From Tritrichomonas musculus (lineage: Eukaryota > Parabasalia > Tritrichomonadida > Tritrichomonadidae): a stretch of 64,000 bases of DNA. Made by a program: the position numbers and the translations under genes. Positions 38,001-46,496 of this stretch are shown here, piece after piece (within the stretch, counting starts at the first letter, position 1; every line of letters begins with the position of its first letter). Below the pieces are notes generated by a model that made no database searches, was not told the origin of the DNA, and saw only the letters and a program-made list of their open reading frames with translations. The stretch spans positions 1,612,001 to 1,676,000 of the forward strand of contig JAPFFF010000011.1 of NCBI GenBank assembly GCA_039105265.1, given 5' to 3'.

Positions 38001-40547
38001 GTGAAATATAAAGAAGGAACGAATCCATTTAGTTATTTATTCTCTCAACAAGCATATGAAATAATTCCTAAACCAGAAGCATGTTCATACTTGTCAACAA
38101 CTCATAATATAAAAACAGATGGAATTGTTATTGGCTCTAATATAGAAACTCATAGCTTTCTCTTAAATGACTTAGGTAATAATGTAACATTACTCGGTGG
38201 TGAAATACAAAGAATTGATGAAGCCGAAAAGCAAGACAGAAAAGATATAGAACATTTAAATTCAATCATTAAAGTTCAATCAACTTTAGATAAGGTATCA
38301 AAAATATTAAGTATAATTGTAGATGGTGTTGCTGTAATGGGAATGGTAAGTGTTGGCGCTAAAGTTGTATATAATTTCGCTAAATCAAAATTATATAGAG
38401 GAGGAAATGCTGCAGCAGCAACAGCTAGAGGTGCAGCTCATCCAGCTGTTGATGAAGAAGTAATGTTATTAAATTCAGCTGAAACATCAGAGGGTAGTGC
38501 TGCAGGTTCAGCTACTTCAGCAAGTGAATTACAATATGCACCATTTGATGTATCACCTTTATCTACAGATTTCAGTTCAATGAGTAGTTCAAATGAGAGC
38601 GAAATCGACCCATCTACTGGATTTCTTTTAAACGAAGATTCAGATTCAGTACAACTGTATAAATTTAATAAGATTACCAAATTTGCCAATTTAGCTATAT
38701 TTAGAGGAGTTATGAGAATTGGTGATTTCCTAAAAATAGGTTCTTTACAGGAGGATGGAATTACTTTAAATAGAATTATTTCAATAAGTCCAGGAACTAG
38801 AATTAGATTCTATGATGATGATAAAAATGAATATATGATTAAAGGATTTACAACAAATGATGAATCAACTTGGGATAGCAATCATGTAGTATTAGGTGAT
38901 GTATTAAAAGAACACTTGAACAACAATTATGTGAAACTTACGAACTTAAGTGAGTATGCATTGAAGAGTGAATTACCTGAACCTGTTGATTTAACACCAT
39001 ATTACACTAGTGCCCAAGCTGATGAGATGTTCGTTGATGAAGATGAATTAGCATATGAATTAGATAAGTATGAGACCAAGGATGTAGCTGAAGGGAAATA
39101 TGCATTGAAATCTGATATTCCAACAGTTCTCAAAAATAGTGAGTTACAATTGAAACCAAAAGAATTACCATCAGAAGAAGTTCTACAGAAAATAATGGAT
39201 GATGATGATAAACCGTTATCAGCTCAAGCATCAATGTATTTAACAAATATTATGTGTAATGAATCTATCGAGGCGACTTTGAAAACTTGTAATGAACGAT
39301 ATGCATTAAAAACAGAATCAGATGAAAAATATCGAAGCAAAAATGATTTGAAATTTGGGAATAAAATTATTCTACCAATAACAAACGGCCCTTACGAACC
39401 AGAATATCTAAATGATGTAAATTATACTTCATTCGTTCCATTTCAAGAAGGCGCTCACTTAGTTGGTGTCACTGGCTCAAATGTAGATTATGCATTTGAT
39501 ATTATATTCAAGACAGAAAGAACAGTTAATATACGCGATACAATAGCTCATGTTATGGAAACAAGTATGGGCTCGTTTTATTGGGAAGAAGCAACAGGTG
39601 TACTTTATAATTACGCTGGAACATATCCAATACGAGTTACTCTTGCTGAATTTGGTGAAGAAGACCAAATAGCGTTAATGTCAAACGTTATAGCAGAAGA
39701 ACAACTAATAAAAAGATGTGCTATTGATTGTGGTCCGATTACGGAGGGGACTTCGGATATATCAATTCATTATCTAAAAATTGAAAATAATGTAATTAAA
39801 CTGGAATACATAATAGGTGATTATGCACTATGTTTTGAAATAAGGATATTATTCTATGATACAGCTGGAAATCCTCATAACATAGTAATAGTATTACATC
39901 AGAGGACTGTGTATTTTGATAATTTCAAGTTTCCAATCTATTATGAAGAAACTGTTGATTTAACATCATCAAGACCGCTTACATATAATTTCCCAATAGC
40001 TGGATATTCTTGGACAACTACTCAGGAATTATTAGATGCTAAACAAGTTTATTCAAGATGCATCATGTCCCGAGAATATTTAGCAAAATTTAAGAGTGTA
40101 ATGTATGGTACTCAATCAAACACAACTATCACTCATTACTGTCCAATAGAGGCTGGTGAGGAGATTACTGACTACAAGATTGGTAAACCTGTATATCTAT
40201 CAGGGCATGTATATAAGTATAATAAAGAAACTAAACGATTCATTAGCAGCACCGCTACTGATAGTACTGATTGTATCTGTTCAGTTATTATGGATGGAAC
40301 CTGGAAGGAATTTGTTGGTATCATTACTAGAATCGATAAAGAAAATGGATGTATTACCTTTGCGACCTATGGCGACTATTTATTCTACGTTGATGACGCA
40401 AATCTATACCAGATAGGTGATGTAATACTCTATGATGGAAGAATCCTCGATGAAGATTATGCACTAACATTGAAGATACAACAGAGCATAGTAGGGAAAG
40501 TAAGCGGAAAAATAAACGAACATTATTTAGCAGTGTTTAAAGCTTAA
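35094..40547 (+). CDS. Giant fibre-like virion protein, element B (1,817 aa)
   Basis: Residues about 45-345 consist of seven or so repeats of about 40 residues with the pattern AGDGI-x-I-x(4)-I-x(3)-V/ID-x(2)-TI-x(2)-N-x(2)-NQL-x-A, like shaft repeats of viral and phage tail fibres. A large beta-rich middle and the NPFSYLFSQQAYEIIP block are shared with A. A hydrophobic Gly/Ala/Val segment (IIVDGVAVMGMVSVGAKVVY, about 1075) follows. The module PEPVDLTPYYTSAQADEMF (about 1300) and the C-terminal domain (THYCPIEAGE, DCICSVIMDG, GIITRIDKENGCITFA) are shared with C. Probably a trimeric attachment fibre; a GC-rich in-frame patch lies at 37386-37445. Confidence 0.75.
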   Translation: MSYSKQQVDENTDYKAGKAISLEDRMISVNFDNTLCLNSEGKLSCVSAGSGSSGIEYSEGPGIHINNHKISANVDGISVKVNQAGEIEAIDKSIKFKAGDGILITRGNNAITADIDGTSIVFNESKQLSVANAGKVYRPGDGLNVNGDTLNVQVDQSTIKINNDNQLALTIPSINYKAGDGITIDKDVIKTKIDNLTIQANPDGEIHAVVPTAGSALSSNSNKFDVNVDGTTIKVNENNQLEAVNSGSKEYKAGWGIEINDDTIKTRIDDNTMGYLDGKLYAMPYNGGKGVSVSRIDSTNYVNVNTDDKTIRVNEDNKLEAIGGSSKYTAGDGISINDNTIAINQNWFDIRDTNNKDGTFQLRNIGDASHPDIRLCAVEIRPLNKNLTRDFFTQTLGLNPDYEMDFNTSISQMDISPEITEQLGLDSVVRQNYASGESKYLLTIDDIPKLNITQDETAFLQIHLPDYVKDSNGKPIDSVICNVKKGFNGYISDINRVTLSGESIDVPDDLVTYNEVGCDIEFHKIAQLCDPTILTTEGMQIRICDSVFKILLTATSSGDGKFTMIADETLDSGFDGPNQAFHFNYEHQKELFKDSVVIQLYNNVSEYVEETITLNNFEMSSGLPSYTIPHVYKINDSWEVENLEGYDKPGLMTSHDLNIKELLLRGELMIDIIYDKTNIRTENVIRCKELIADNGFTLHKSPLIFLYEPKDFGIETINGIDYWFIDFGYKNDSEEFKALPNEQPFEFIDRKIFGLDYCLKKNGGNSHSESSLLRRVSDEPSAGRWTGNNIYYHIKDDYKSVKKLDVIQYVSIIVSKNDKLKFVMNEWGMANIPQALYDNMTLSFKNGDKEIHNIEITNYSIHQTDYTFEDDLCDVIRFELHDNDIADHAASGDGKLILTFTSPINSELTKSFEIKATYNGKTNQSIYSDEDLYIKAFQINKYKRIENDSNNRLRVYLREGFFYQIPEEDVKYKEGTNPFSYLFSQQAYEIIPKPEACSYLSTTHNIKTDGIVIGSNIETHSFLLNDLGNNVTLLGGEIQRIDEAEKQDRKDIEHLNSIIKVQSTLDKVSKILSIIVDGVAVMGMVSVGAKVVYNFAKSKLYRGGNAAAATARGAAHPAVDEEVMLLNSAETSEGSAAGSATSASELQYAPFDVSPLSTDFSSMSSSNESEIDPSTGFLLNEDSDSVQLYKFNKITKFANLAIFRGVMRIGDFLKIGSLQEDGITLNRIISISPGTRIRFYDDDKNEYMIKGFTTNDESTWDSNHVVLGDVLKEHLNNNYVKLTNLSEYALKSELPEPVDLTPYYTSAQADEMFVDEDELAYELDKYETKDVAEGKYALKSDIPTVLKNSELQLKPKELPSEEVLQKIMDDDDKPLSAQASMYLTNIMCNESIEATLKTCNERYALKTESDEKYRSKNDLKFGNKIILPITNGPYEPEYLNDVNYTSFVPFQEGAHLVGVTGSNVDYAFDIIFKTERTVNIRDTIAHVMETSMGSFYWEEATGVLYNYAGTYPIRVTLAEFGEEDQIALMSNVIAEEQLIKRCAIDCGPITEGTSDISIHYLKIENNVIKLEYIIGDYALCFEIRILFYDTAGNPHNIVIVLHQRTVYFDNFKFPIYYEETVDLTSSRPLTYNFPIAGYSWTTTQELLDAKQVYSRCIMSREYLAKFKSVMYGTQSNTTITHYCPIEAGEEITDYKIGKPVYLSGHVYKYNKETKRFISSTATDSTDCICSVIMDGTWKEFVGIITRIDKENGCITFATYGDYLFYVDDANLYQIGDVILYDGRILDEDYALTLKIQQSIVGKVSGKINEHYLAVFKA
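37386..37445. repeat. GC-rich palindromic patch inside the fibre gene
   Basis: About 60 bases of high GC content in AT-rich coding sequence. It contains paired elements CTCTC/GAGAG and CAGAGA/TCTCTG and keeps the reading frame open. The stretch GCCGAGCGCAG resembles CCGAGCGCAGCGAGG in the terminal repeats of B. It may be an inserted small palindromic element. Confidence 0.6.
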
Positions 40548-41185
40548 ACAACTAATTTTAGGCTCAAGCCATACTTGATAAACTGGGAATATATATTATT
40601 GTAAGCATACTTCATGTCTTCAGTCTTTCCATCTTTAGTGATTAATATTTTTGAAACTTTGGTAAATTTTGAAGAAGATGAGGTGCAGCCGCAGCCAACA
40701 TCAGAATCGTCAAGAACAAATTCTACCTTTTCACATTCAGTGAGTAACTTAATCATATCCATTAACAATTTGCTTTCGCATACAACGTAAGAGTTTACTT
40801 TTAGTGGGTTACCTTCATACATCTCAACCAACATCTCTAAGAACTTATTTTTCTTCTCTAGTGTATCTAGTTCAGTGCCTAAATCTATGATGCCTCTTTC
40901 CTGAGCTAATAGGGAACTGCTGCTTATTGGTGCTACTGATGGAAATTGAGATTCCTGATTCATCATCGGTGTATTTGAAGTTAGACCATTCGGTTGTATA
41001 TCTGGTTGGTTGTTGGCTTTAGTAAAATTTACAGGTTGAACTTGGGGATAAAGTGGAGCTGGTTGAGAATGTTGTTCTCCCTGAGGTTTACATATTTTGA
41101 TTTTGACGTTGGTATTTTGCTCTTGCTTAATGGTATTATCAGTTTCAGAACTTAATATTCGTGCTTGTCTCAATGTGCCTGACAT
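40544..41185 (-). CDS. Conserved Polinton protein with Cys cluster (family 1), element B
   Basis: A 213-residue protein homologous to 53498 (D) and 11573 (A). The N-terminus (ARILSSETDN, KQEQNTNVKIKI) is nearly the same in D. A Pro/Gln/Asn-rich linker follows, then a helix KKNKFLEMLVEMYEGNPLKV, helix LLMDMIKLLTE, strand VEFVLDDSDVGCGC and a C-terminal helix IYSQFIKYGLSLKL. The Cys cluster is retained in all three relatives. It converges on the fibre gene, their ends overlapping by 4 bases. Confidence 0.75.
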   Translation of the reverse strand: MSGTLRQARILSSETDNTIKQEQNTNVKIKICKPQGEQHSQPAPLYPQVQPVNFTKANNQPDIQPNGLTSNTPMMNQESQFPSVAPISSSSLLAQERGIIDLGTELDTLEKKNKFLEMLVEMYEGNPLKVNSYVVCESKLLMDMIKLLTECEKVEFVLDDSDVGCGCTSSSSKFTKVSKILITKDGKTEDMKYAYNNIYSQFIKYGLSLKLVV

Positions 41186-41218
41186 GATTTAAATAATACA
41201 AAAATATATAACATAAGC

Positions 41219-41683
41219 TTAGATTAAAATAAAATCATCGAAATCTGTTTTCTGGCAATCAGCCACATGCTTTCGAATTTTCTCAACACTCTCATTATTA
41301 GAACACTTTCGCATACGTGATGGATAATACTTGTTTCCTTTAAATTCCTTTTGATTCAAATAAATATCAAGTATAAACAAATCTTTCTTGTCCTTACCAT
41401 TTGGAATAGACCTATTATCATTCTCTTTACATGAAATTATCGGTTGACATCCATAGATTTCTTGAATTCTATCATATCTTATACTTCTTGGTTTACTCTC
41501 AGTTCTATCTGTGATAAAGATTGGTTTAAGACATATTCCATACTTATTCTTAAATGCATCATTGCCTTCGAAAAAGACAGAAATAATAGGGTCTACAATG
41601 TTATAGTCATTCTTGATGATGTTTTCTTGTTCGTTAAGCTTGTTGATGAATTTTGTGACAGAGAAGAATTGTGTTGAATTCAT
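41219..41683 (-). CDS. Hypothetical protein, element B
   Basis: A 154-residue protein with mixed alpha/beta composition, several cysteines (CLKP, CQPIISC, RKC, DCQK) and a basic C-terminal half. I see no homologue in the other elements and do not recognise the family. It lies 33 bases from the family 1 gene in the same direction, so it may be cotranscribed. Confidence 0.6.
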   Translation of the reverse strand: MNSTQFFSVTKFINKLNEQENIIKNDYNIVDPIISVFFEGNDAFKNKYGICLKPIFITDRTESKPRSIRYDRIQEIYGCQPIISCKENDNRSIPNGKDKKDLFILDIYLNQKEFKGNKYYPSRMRKCSNNESVEKIRKHVADCQKTDFDDFILI

Positions 41684-41725
41684 TTCATGCTCAAAAAATT
41701 TTAAAAATGTTTAAAAATAAATGAC

Positions 41726-42103
41726 TTACATATCAATTTGACTTTCATAATATCCATCAAGTTCATAGTCAAATAAATCATACAGTGAATGAATAGAGCT
41801 TAAATATGGGTAGTTTTCAATATCATTGCAAGCATCCCAAATATTCTTGATTAAAATAGAATATGAATATTCAAACCTAGAATCTGTCGGATATGGTTCT
41901 TTCTCTTTCGCATATTTGACTAGATAAGGTGCATAGTAATTCAAATCTCGTTTAGTTAGATTCTCAAGAGGCATATTCAAAATGCTTTCTTTAAAGTATT
42001 CATATTCATCATATTCGATTTCATAAACAGTATCTTGATTTATAACAAATTGGTTTATATCTGGGCAGAAGAATTCGCTACTTCTTTGTGATAAGATTGG
42101 CAT
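41726..42103 (-). CDS. Hypothetical acidic Tyr-rich protein next to the right terminus, element B
   Basis: A 125-residue protein starting at the ATG at 42103; the longer reading to 42154 would begin inside the terminal repeat and lacks the usual leader. It is rich in Tyr, Asp and Glu (YEIEYDEYEYF). Not recognised. The inner end of the terminal repeat (CTCATCTAAAA) ends 9 bases before its start, so the repeat probably supplies its promoter. Confidence 0.6.
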   Translation of the reverse strand: MPILSQRSSEFFCPDINQFVINQDTVYEIEYDEYEYFKESILNMPLENLTKRDLNYYAPYLVKYAKEKEPYPTDSRFEYSYSILIKNIWDACNDIENYPYLSSIHSLYDLFDYELDGYYESQIDM

Positions 42104-42112
42104 TGCGATTAT

Positions 42113-42284
42113 TTTTAGATGAGATAAAAAATTAAATAAAAATATACCTGCCATTATTCTGATAACTATTAGAATGCTGAGAATTCAGTGTGAAAAACTC
42201 AGGCCAGATAGCTTTGGTCGGATTACCGAGCGCAGCGAGGGGTTTGACGCTGAGCGTCAAAAATCCGCCAAAGCTCTAACTACT
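42113..42284 (-). repeat. Right terminal inverted repeat of element B (172 bp)
   Basis: Reverse complement of 22870-23041 with two mismatches by my count. It ends ...CTCTAACTACT, immediately followed by AATTA. Confidence 0.95.
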
Positions 42285-42289
42285 AATTA
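42285..42289. repeat. Target site duplication of element B, right copy (AATTA)
   Basis: Matches 22865-22869. Confidence 0.85.
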
Positions 42290-44167
42290 TGATGGCTTTA
42301 TATGTAATAACAACGGCTGGGCACCTCCAACTACTATAACTCATCAATCCCGACCATAGATTATACAAATAAAAAATATGTCAACAAAGATGACCTAAGC
42401 ACTCAATTAAATGATTATGCATTAAAAAGTGAATTAACAAACAATAATATTGAAATACTTAAAGATGAAAAAATATATGATGACGATAAGGAAACATTCT
42501 TTAATAATCTTCAAGAAGCTCTTAATGATAATAATGTTTTATCATCACAATTGGCTATAAATTATATATGGAAAAGTACTTTAGATATGATGATAGAAGC
42601 TGCTGTATTAAAAGATGAAACAACAAGATGTGATTTATTTGATATTGAAAAGTATGAAACACTAACTTTCAATGATATTGATGAAGCAAAAGATTATGAA
42701 GTATTAAGTGAAAAATCATCTATGAAAATGTATTATAATTTATTAGATAAAATTAAAGCTAAACAAGATTCATTAGCGATATCAACAAATAAAACAGATT
42801 ATGAAACTAATAAAGAATCAACATCAATTATTCCATCATTAAGTTTATTAAATGAATTATTATCAAATAATGATAAATATGTAGTTAAAAATGATGATGG
42901 CTCATTAACGATTTATAATAGTGAGTGTAATGATACAAATCCGACAAATATTAATTTTGGAAAAGATGAAACAGATAAAGCAACATTAAGATATTATAAT
43001 GATAATATTTCAAAATGTTGTGATTTATTAGTTAATGATGCTATTGTTATGGGCATTGATAAATCAAATACTAAAACAAAAACATACTTATTTAGTGAAT
43101 TAAGTATAAATAATGATTTATTTGTAAAAGGAAATATTTATAAAACTAACGCTAATGATAAATATTTAACTGAATCTGAATCTGATACTAAATATGTTCC
43201 CAAAGAAGGTGATTCAACTATTAAAGGTACATTGTCAATATTAGATACAAATACTACAGAATCAGATTTAAAAACCTTGTTAATAGCAGGCATAGGTACA
43301 AATGAAAATGAAGCTGCTACTTTCGGTTTTTATTCTGGTTTAGGTGTTTTAGGTATTACAGGTTGTGCAAATATTATTGGTTGGAACGCAGATCATACCA
43401 TTTTTCATAATAACGTTTTTATAACATATGGTGATTTAGAAATAGATGGTGTAGATGCAGATTGTTTAAAGGTATATCAAGGAAATCCAAATTTATATGA
43501 ATCAAATATAGTTCTTGGTCTTAATTCAGCAAAATGTGCAAAAATACAATATTATAATCGAGGTAATTTAGCTTATTATAGAGTAATATTGGATAATTCA
43601 AACATATTTTCTTATGAAGTTTCTACATCAGGAAGAAATACAATAATTGGTTCTAATTTACATGTTAACGGTAAGATAACATCAAATGGTTCAAATACAA
43701 TCACTCATTACTCCCCGATTGAATCATCAATGAACTCTGTTAATGATTTCGTTGTTGGTTCTCCTGTGTATATGACAGGTAAGGTTTATAAACATGTTGG
43801 TGATACTTGGATACGAAACGATGTTTCTCAGCCAAACAAAGTTTGGATACCATCAACAGCAGATGATACAACTGATTGTATTTGTAGTGTCAAAACTACT
43901 GGTTCATGGAAAGAATATGTTGGTATTTGTGTTAGAATTGATGAAAAAAATAATGCTATAACATTTGCTTCCCATGGCGATTATCTTGTAAAAGTTGATG
44001 ATTCATCTTGTTATGGTATTGGAGATGAAGTATTTATTGATAATGAAGACAATAAATTGAAGATTCTCAGTGGTGAAACTGCAATAACATCAAAGATTAA
44101 ACGTATGACTGTTGGTATCATAACTGCAATAATAGATAATAAAACACTTGCATGCTTTAAGGCATAA
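42290..44167 (+). CDS. Fibre-like protein of element C, C-terminal part (gene split by element B)
   Basis: About 610 residues of open coding. The region begins with Asn/Asp-rich helical modules (KKYVNKDDLSTQLNDYALKS), similar in style to the heptad modules of the N-terminal part at 22100. A beta-rich part with LHVNGKITSNGSNTITHYSP follows. The last 140 residues match the C-terminal domain of the B fibre (DCICSVKTTGSWKEYVGICV, AITFASHGDYLVKVDD, final ACFKA against AVFKA). In B these modules are in one protein. Role inferred: receptor-binding or tip domain of a fibre. Confidence 0.75.
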
Positions 44168-44192
44168 ATAGTATAAAAAAAATTTTTTTAGC

Positions 44193-44612
44193 TTAATTGT
44201 TGGATGAGATTATTTGAATCAGTTTTCCCGTCATATATAACGATAAATTGATATTTAATTGTTCACGAATTAGATTCTGAAGGAATTGAATTCGATTAGA
44301 CCTTGGTTGATTCATAATTGTTTCTTTATGGTCAGAAGCAAATTGAAGAACTTGGTCTCTCTGTTCATCATTAAGGAATTTGGATTTGTTTAATGGAAAT
44401 GAGCGATTTGTTCTTCTTCGTATAGGATTTAATTCATTTGATTGTTCAGTTGATTGTTCAATTTGTGATTCAATTGGTTGTTCAGTTGGTTGCTCAATTG
44501 ATGATTCATTTGGTTGTTCAATTTGTGTTTCATTTGATATATTATTTAATTGTTCGAATTCGGTTTTCAAAATAAGTAATTCAGAGATGATGTGGTTAAT
44601 TCGTGGTTGCAT
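44193..44612 (-). CDS. Hypothetical protein with Glu-Gln-Pro repeats, element C
   Basis: A 139-residue protein. It opens with a helix, then has 6-7 imperfect repeats of IEQPxE/S (about 30-65), then a basic segment RRRTNRSFPLNKSKF and helices ending in SLYMTGKLIQII. It is convergent with the fibre gene 25 bases away. Not recognised; the composition suggests a linker-bearing structural or DNA-binding protein. Confidence 0.55.
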   Translation of the reverse strand: MQPRINHIISELLILKTEFEQLNNISNETQIEQPNESSIEQPTEQPIESQIEQSTEQSNELNPIRRRTNRSFPLNKSKFLNDEQRDQVLQFASDHKETIMNQPRSNRIQFLQNLIREQLNINLSLYMTGKLIQIISSNN

Positions 44613-45184
44613 TTTTTAAATAAGATAAAAAAACAAATTCTTAATTTAAAATTTTATAACTTGTTCTCAGGTTCACTCTGGAGCCCTTATTTAAATTTTA
44701 AATCCCGAATTAACTTTGAAATAAATTTTAAAATGAGTGTTTAGCGCTTTATGACAGGCCTTGTTCTACAACAGATTATGGAGGCTAATTAAAATTTAAA
44801 CCCTGTGGATAAGTTTTTCGTTAATTTTCAAAATGAGGTTTTGAGCTTGGTTCCTGGTATTGGGAGACCTAGAAAAATTATTCGACCACCAATAGGGACA
44901 TACATATACTACTGAGGGTGCTTAATTGTTCCGCTTGGTTTGACATTATAAATTGCTGATAAAAAAATAAAAAATTTTTGAAAGTTCTATTTTTCGTTGT
45001 TGTTATTTTTGGTCATTTATTCAAAAGTGTCTACCCGATTTTTGAATGAAATGGGGGGCTAATTTTGAAAAAGTGGCGATTTTTTGAGTCATGGCGCCGA
45101 TGTTTGGGGTCTGTAAATCCTATGACGAGGGGTCATTTTTTTATCACCTGCTCACAAAAATAAAACATTAATAAAACAATTCAT
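44613..45184. other. Non-coding region, possible right terminus of element C
   Basis: No gene is seen. The first 300 bases hold ATTTTAAA-rich blocks with two similar stretches (AATTTTAAATCCCGAATTAA, AATTTAAACCCTGTGGATAA); an ACTACT candidate end lies at 44908-44913. Beyond it is low-complexity T/A-rich DNA with TGGCGCCGATG. Confidence 0.5.
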
Positions 45185-45901
45185 TTATGTTTCAGTAAAG
45201 AAAGTACGCTTAATGCCAAGATGTGGACGGCTTCCATAATACAACCAATCATTAAAATAAACTTCATATTCTTTACCTTCATATATATATCTTAATTTAG
45301 TCTTTTGGTTCTTGTATTCTGTTAATAGAATACAACCAGCATCTTTAAATACTTTCCTCACATAATTTGGTGTGTATCGAATGCATTTTGCTTTGTGTGC
45401 TCTATGTCCTGCATTCCATTTAGTTGGTCTTGTTTTGTATTCAAAGCCCTCAAACAAATAAAACACATCAGCATTTGCAGTTGTATATTTAGAAATCAAT
45501 TCACAACCTTCAGCCTTCATCGATTCTCTCAATGCATAATCTTTATTTTGTCTCTCTTCTTCATGTTTCTTTGCTTTATCTTCAACAGGTCCTTCAGCAG
45601 TAATGTTCCTAACTTTCGAAAAGCTATTGCGCGGACATCTATAAAACGCATCAATAAACGCGTTCATTACTCTTTTGGGGTTCTTCTTAAAATAAAACTT
45701 GACTTGTCCGTAAACAGCCATGTCATTCGGGTACTCATACACTACAGCATCATATTTATTAAAGAATTCATCAAATTGCTCCTTTGTTGCTTTCACATAA
45801 AACTTGCTTTCACTCTTAGGTACATTATAGTCAAGTTCATAATATTTAATATCAATTGTGTCCTTTAAAAATTGTTCAATCGATGTGGTGCAGGGTCTCA
45901 T
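45185..45901 (-). CDS. Protein with two GC-x-L-x-x-Y repeat modules
   Basis: A 238-residue protein. The C-terminal half has two about 50-residue repeats: AEGCELISKYTTANADVFYL then FEGFEYKTRPTKW, and DAGCILLTEYKNQKTKLRYI then YEGKEYEVYFNDW. Similar repeats (GCxLLxEYKNxxTKLxYxC) occur in endonuclease-like proteins of giant viruses and phages, usually as DNA-contact modules. The N-terminal 110 residues are unique, with a Lys/Arg-rich stretch. Whether it belongs to C, to another mobile gene or to the host is open. Confidence 0.65.
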   Translation of the reverse strand: MRPCTTSIEQFLKDTIDIKYYELDYNVPKSESKFYVKATKEQFDEFFNKYDAVVYEYPNDMAVYGQVKFYFKKNPKRVMNAFIDAFYRCPRNSFSKVRNITAEGPVEDKAKKHEEERQNKDYALRESMKAEGCELISKYTTANADVFYLFEGFEYKTRPTKWNAGHRAHKAKCIRYTPNYVRKVFKDAGCILLTEYKNQKTKLRYIYEGKEYEVYFNDWLYYGSRPHLGIKRTFFTET

Positions 45902-46040
45902 TTCATTAAAGATAAAAAATCAAAATAATTTCAGAAGTTGAGTAAATGCAGGAGTTTGATAATGGATGTTTAGATTAACGGTGGCTATCTTGCAGTAGTT
46001 TGGTTTATCACCTGCCCATGAAGTCCCTCTTCCTCTCTAA

Positions 46041-46339
46041 CATTGATGCTTACAACAGATAAACATCGATGCTAACAACAGAAAAACATCGATGCTAACA
46101 ACAGAAAAACATCGATGCTAACAACAGATAAACATCGATGCTTACAACAGACAAACATCGATGCTAACAACAGAAAAACATCGATGCTAACAACAGAAAA
46201 ACATCGATGCTAACAACAGATAAACATCGATGCTAACAACAGATAAACATCGATGCTAACAACAGATAAACATCGATGCTAACAACAGACAAACATCTAT
46301 GCTAACAACAGACAAACATTGATGTTAATAACTGATTCG
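46041..46339. repeat. 23-bp minisatellite, 13 copies
   Basis: Copies start every 23 bases exactly (46041, 46064, ... 46317). The consensus is CATCGATGCTAACAACAGAA followed by AAA, with variation mainly at the A/T/C position after ACAGA and decay in the first and last units. Each unit contains ATCGAT. Confidence 0.95.
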
Positions 46340-46496
46340 CGTTTTTGCTAATTACAAACTTTTGTTAGTTTTTTTACTGAAAGCATTAATAAAGTTTTTT
46401 ATTCTCTGTTAATTTTAGAATAAAATTTTGACTAAATTATTGTTTATTTGAATGCCTTTTATATAGATATATTCTTTTTTCTAAAAGAAAAAAACT

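Larger units (their letters stand above)
22870..42284. mobile_element. Polinton/Maverick element B, apparently whole (19.4 kb)
   Basis: Bounded by 172-bp terminal inverted repeats and AATTA duplications, inserted in the fibre gene of element C. Contents left to right: polymerase B, KilA-N gene, integrase (minus), small basic gene, DxNGD protein, ATPase, two small minus genes, major capsid, penton-like gene, giant fibre gene and three minus genes. Near-identical terminal repeats and mostly open genes mark it as young. About one break is seen, in the KilA-N accessory gene. Confidence 0.95.
42285..44913. mobile_element. Element C, right visible segment
   Basis: Holds the second part of the C fibre-like gene and one minus gene, then non-coding DNA. 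A terminus is proposed at 44913, where ATATACTACT reads inward as AGTAGTATAT like other ends in this window. The proposal is weak: the partner end is not visible, and the gene at 45185 could also belong to C. Confidence 0.5.

Noticed and set aside
35094-40547. Bacteriophage contamination because of fibre repeats
   Set aside because: Same coding style and leaders as neighbouring eukaryotic Polinton genes, and the gene lies between the matched terminal repeats of B.
46041-46339. CRISPR-like array
   Set aside because: Units are contiguous 23-bp tandem repeats with no unique spacers and no cas genes; the context is eukaryotic.
46041-46339. Trichomonad 3' splice motif (the unit contains GCTAACAACAG)
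   Set aside because: It resembles the branch/3' site motif, but it is repeated 13 times and no 5' splice site or exons flank it.
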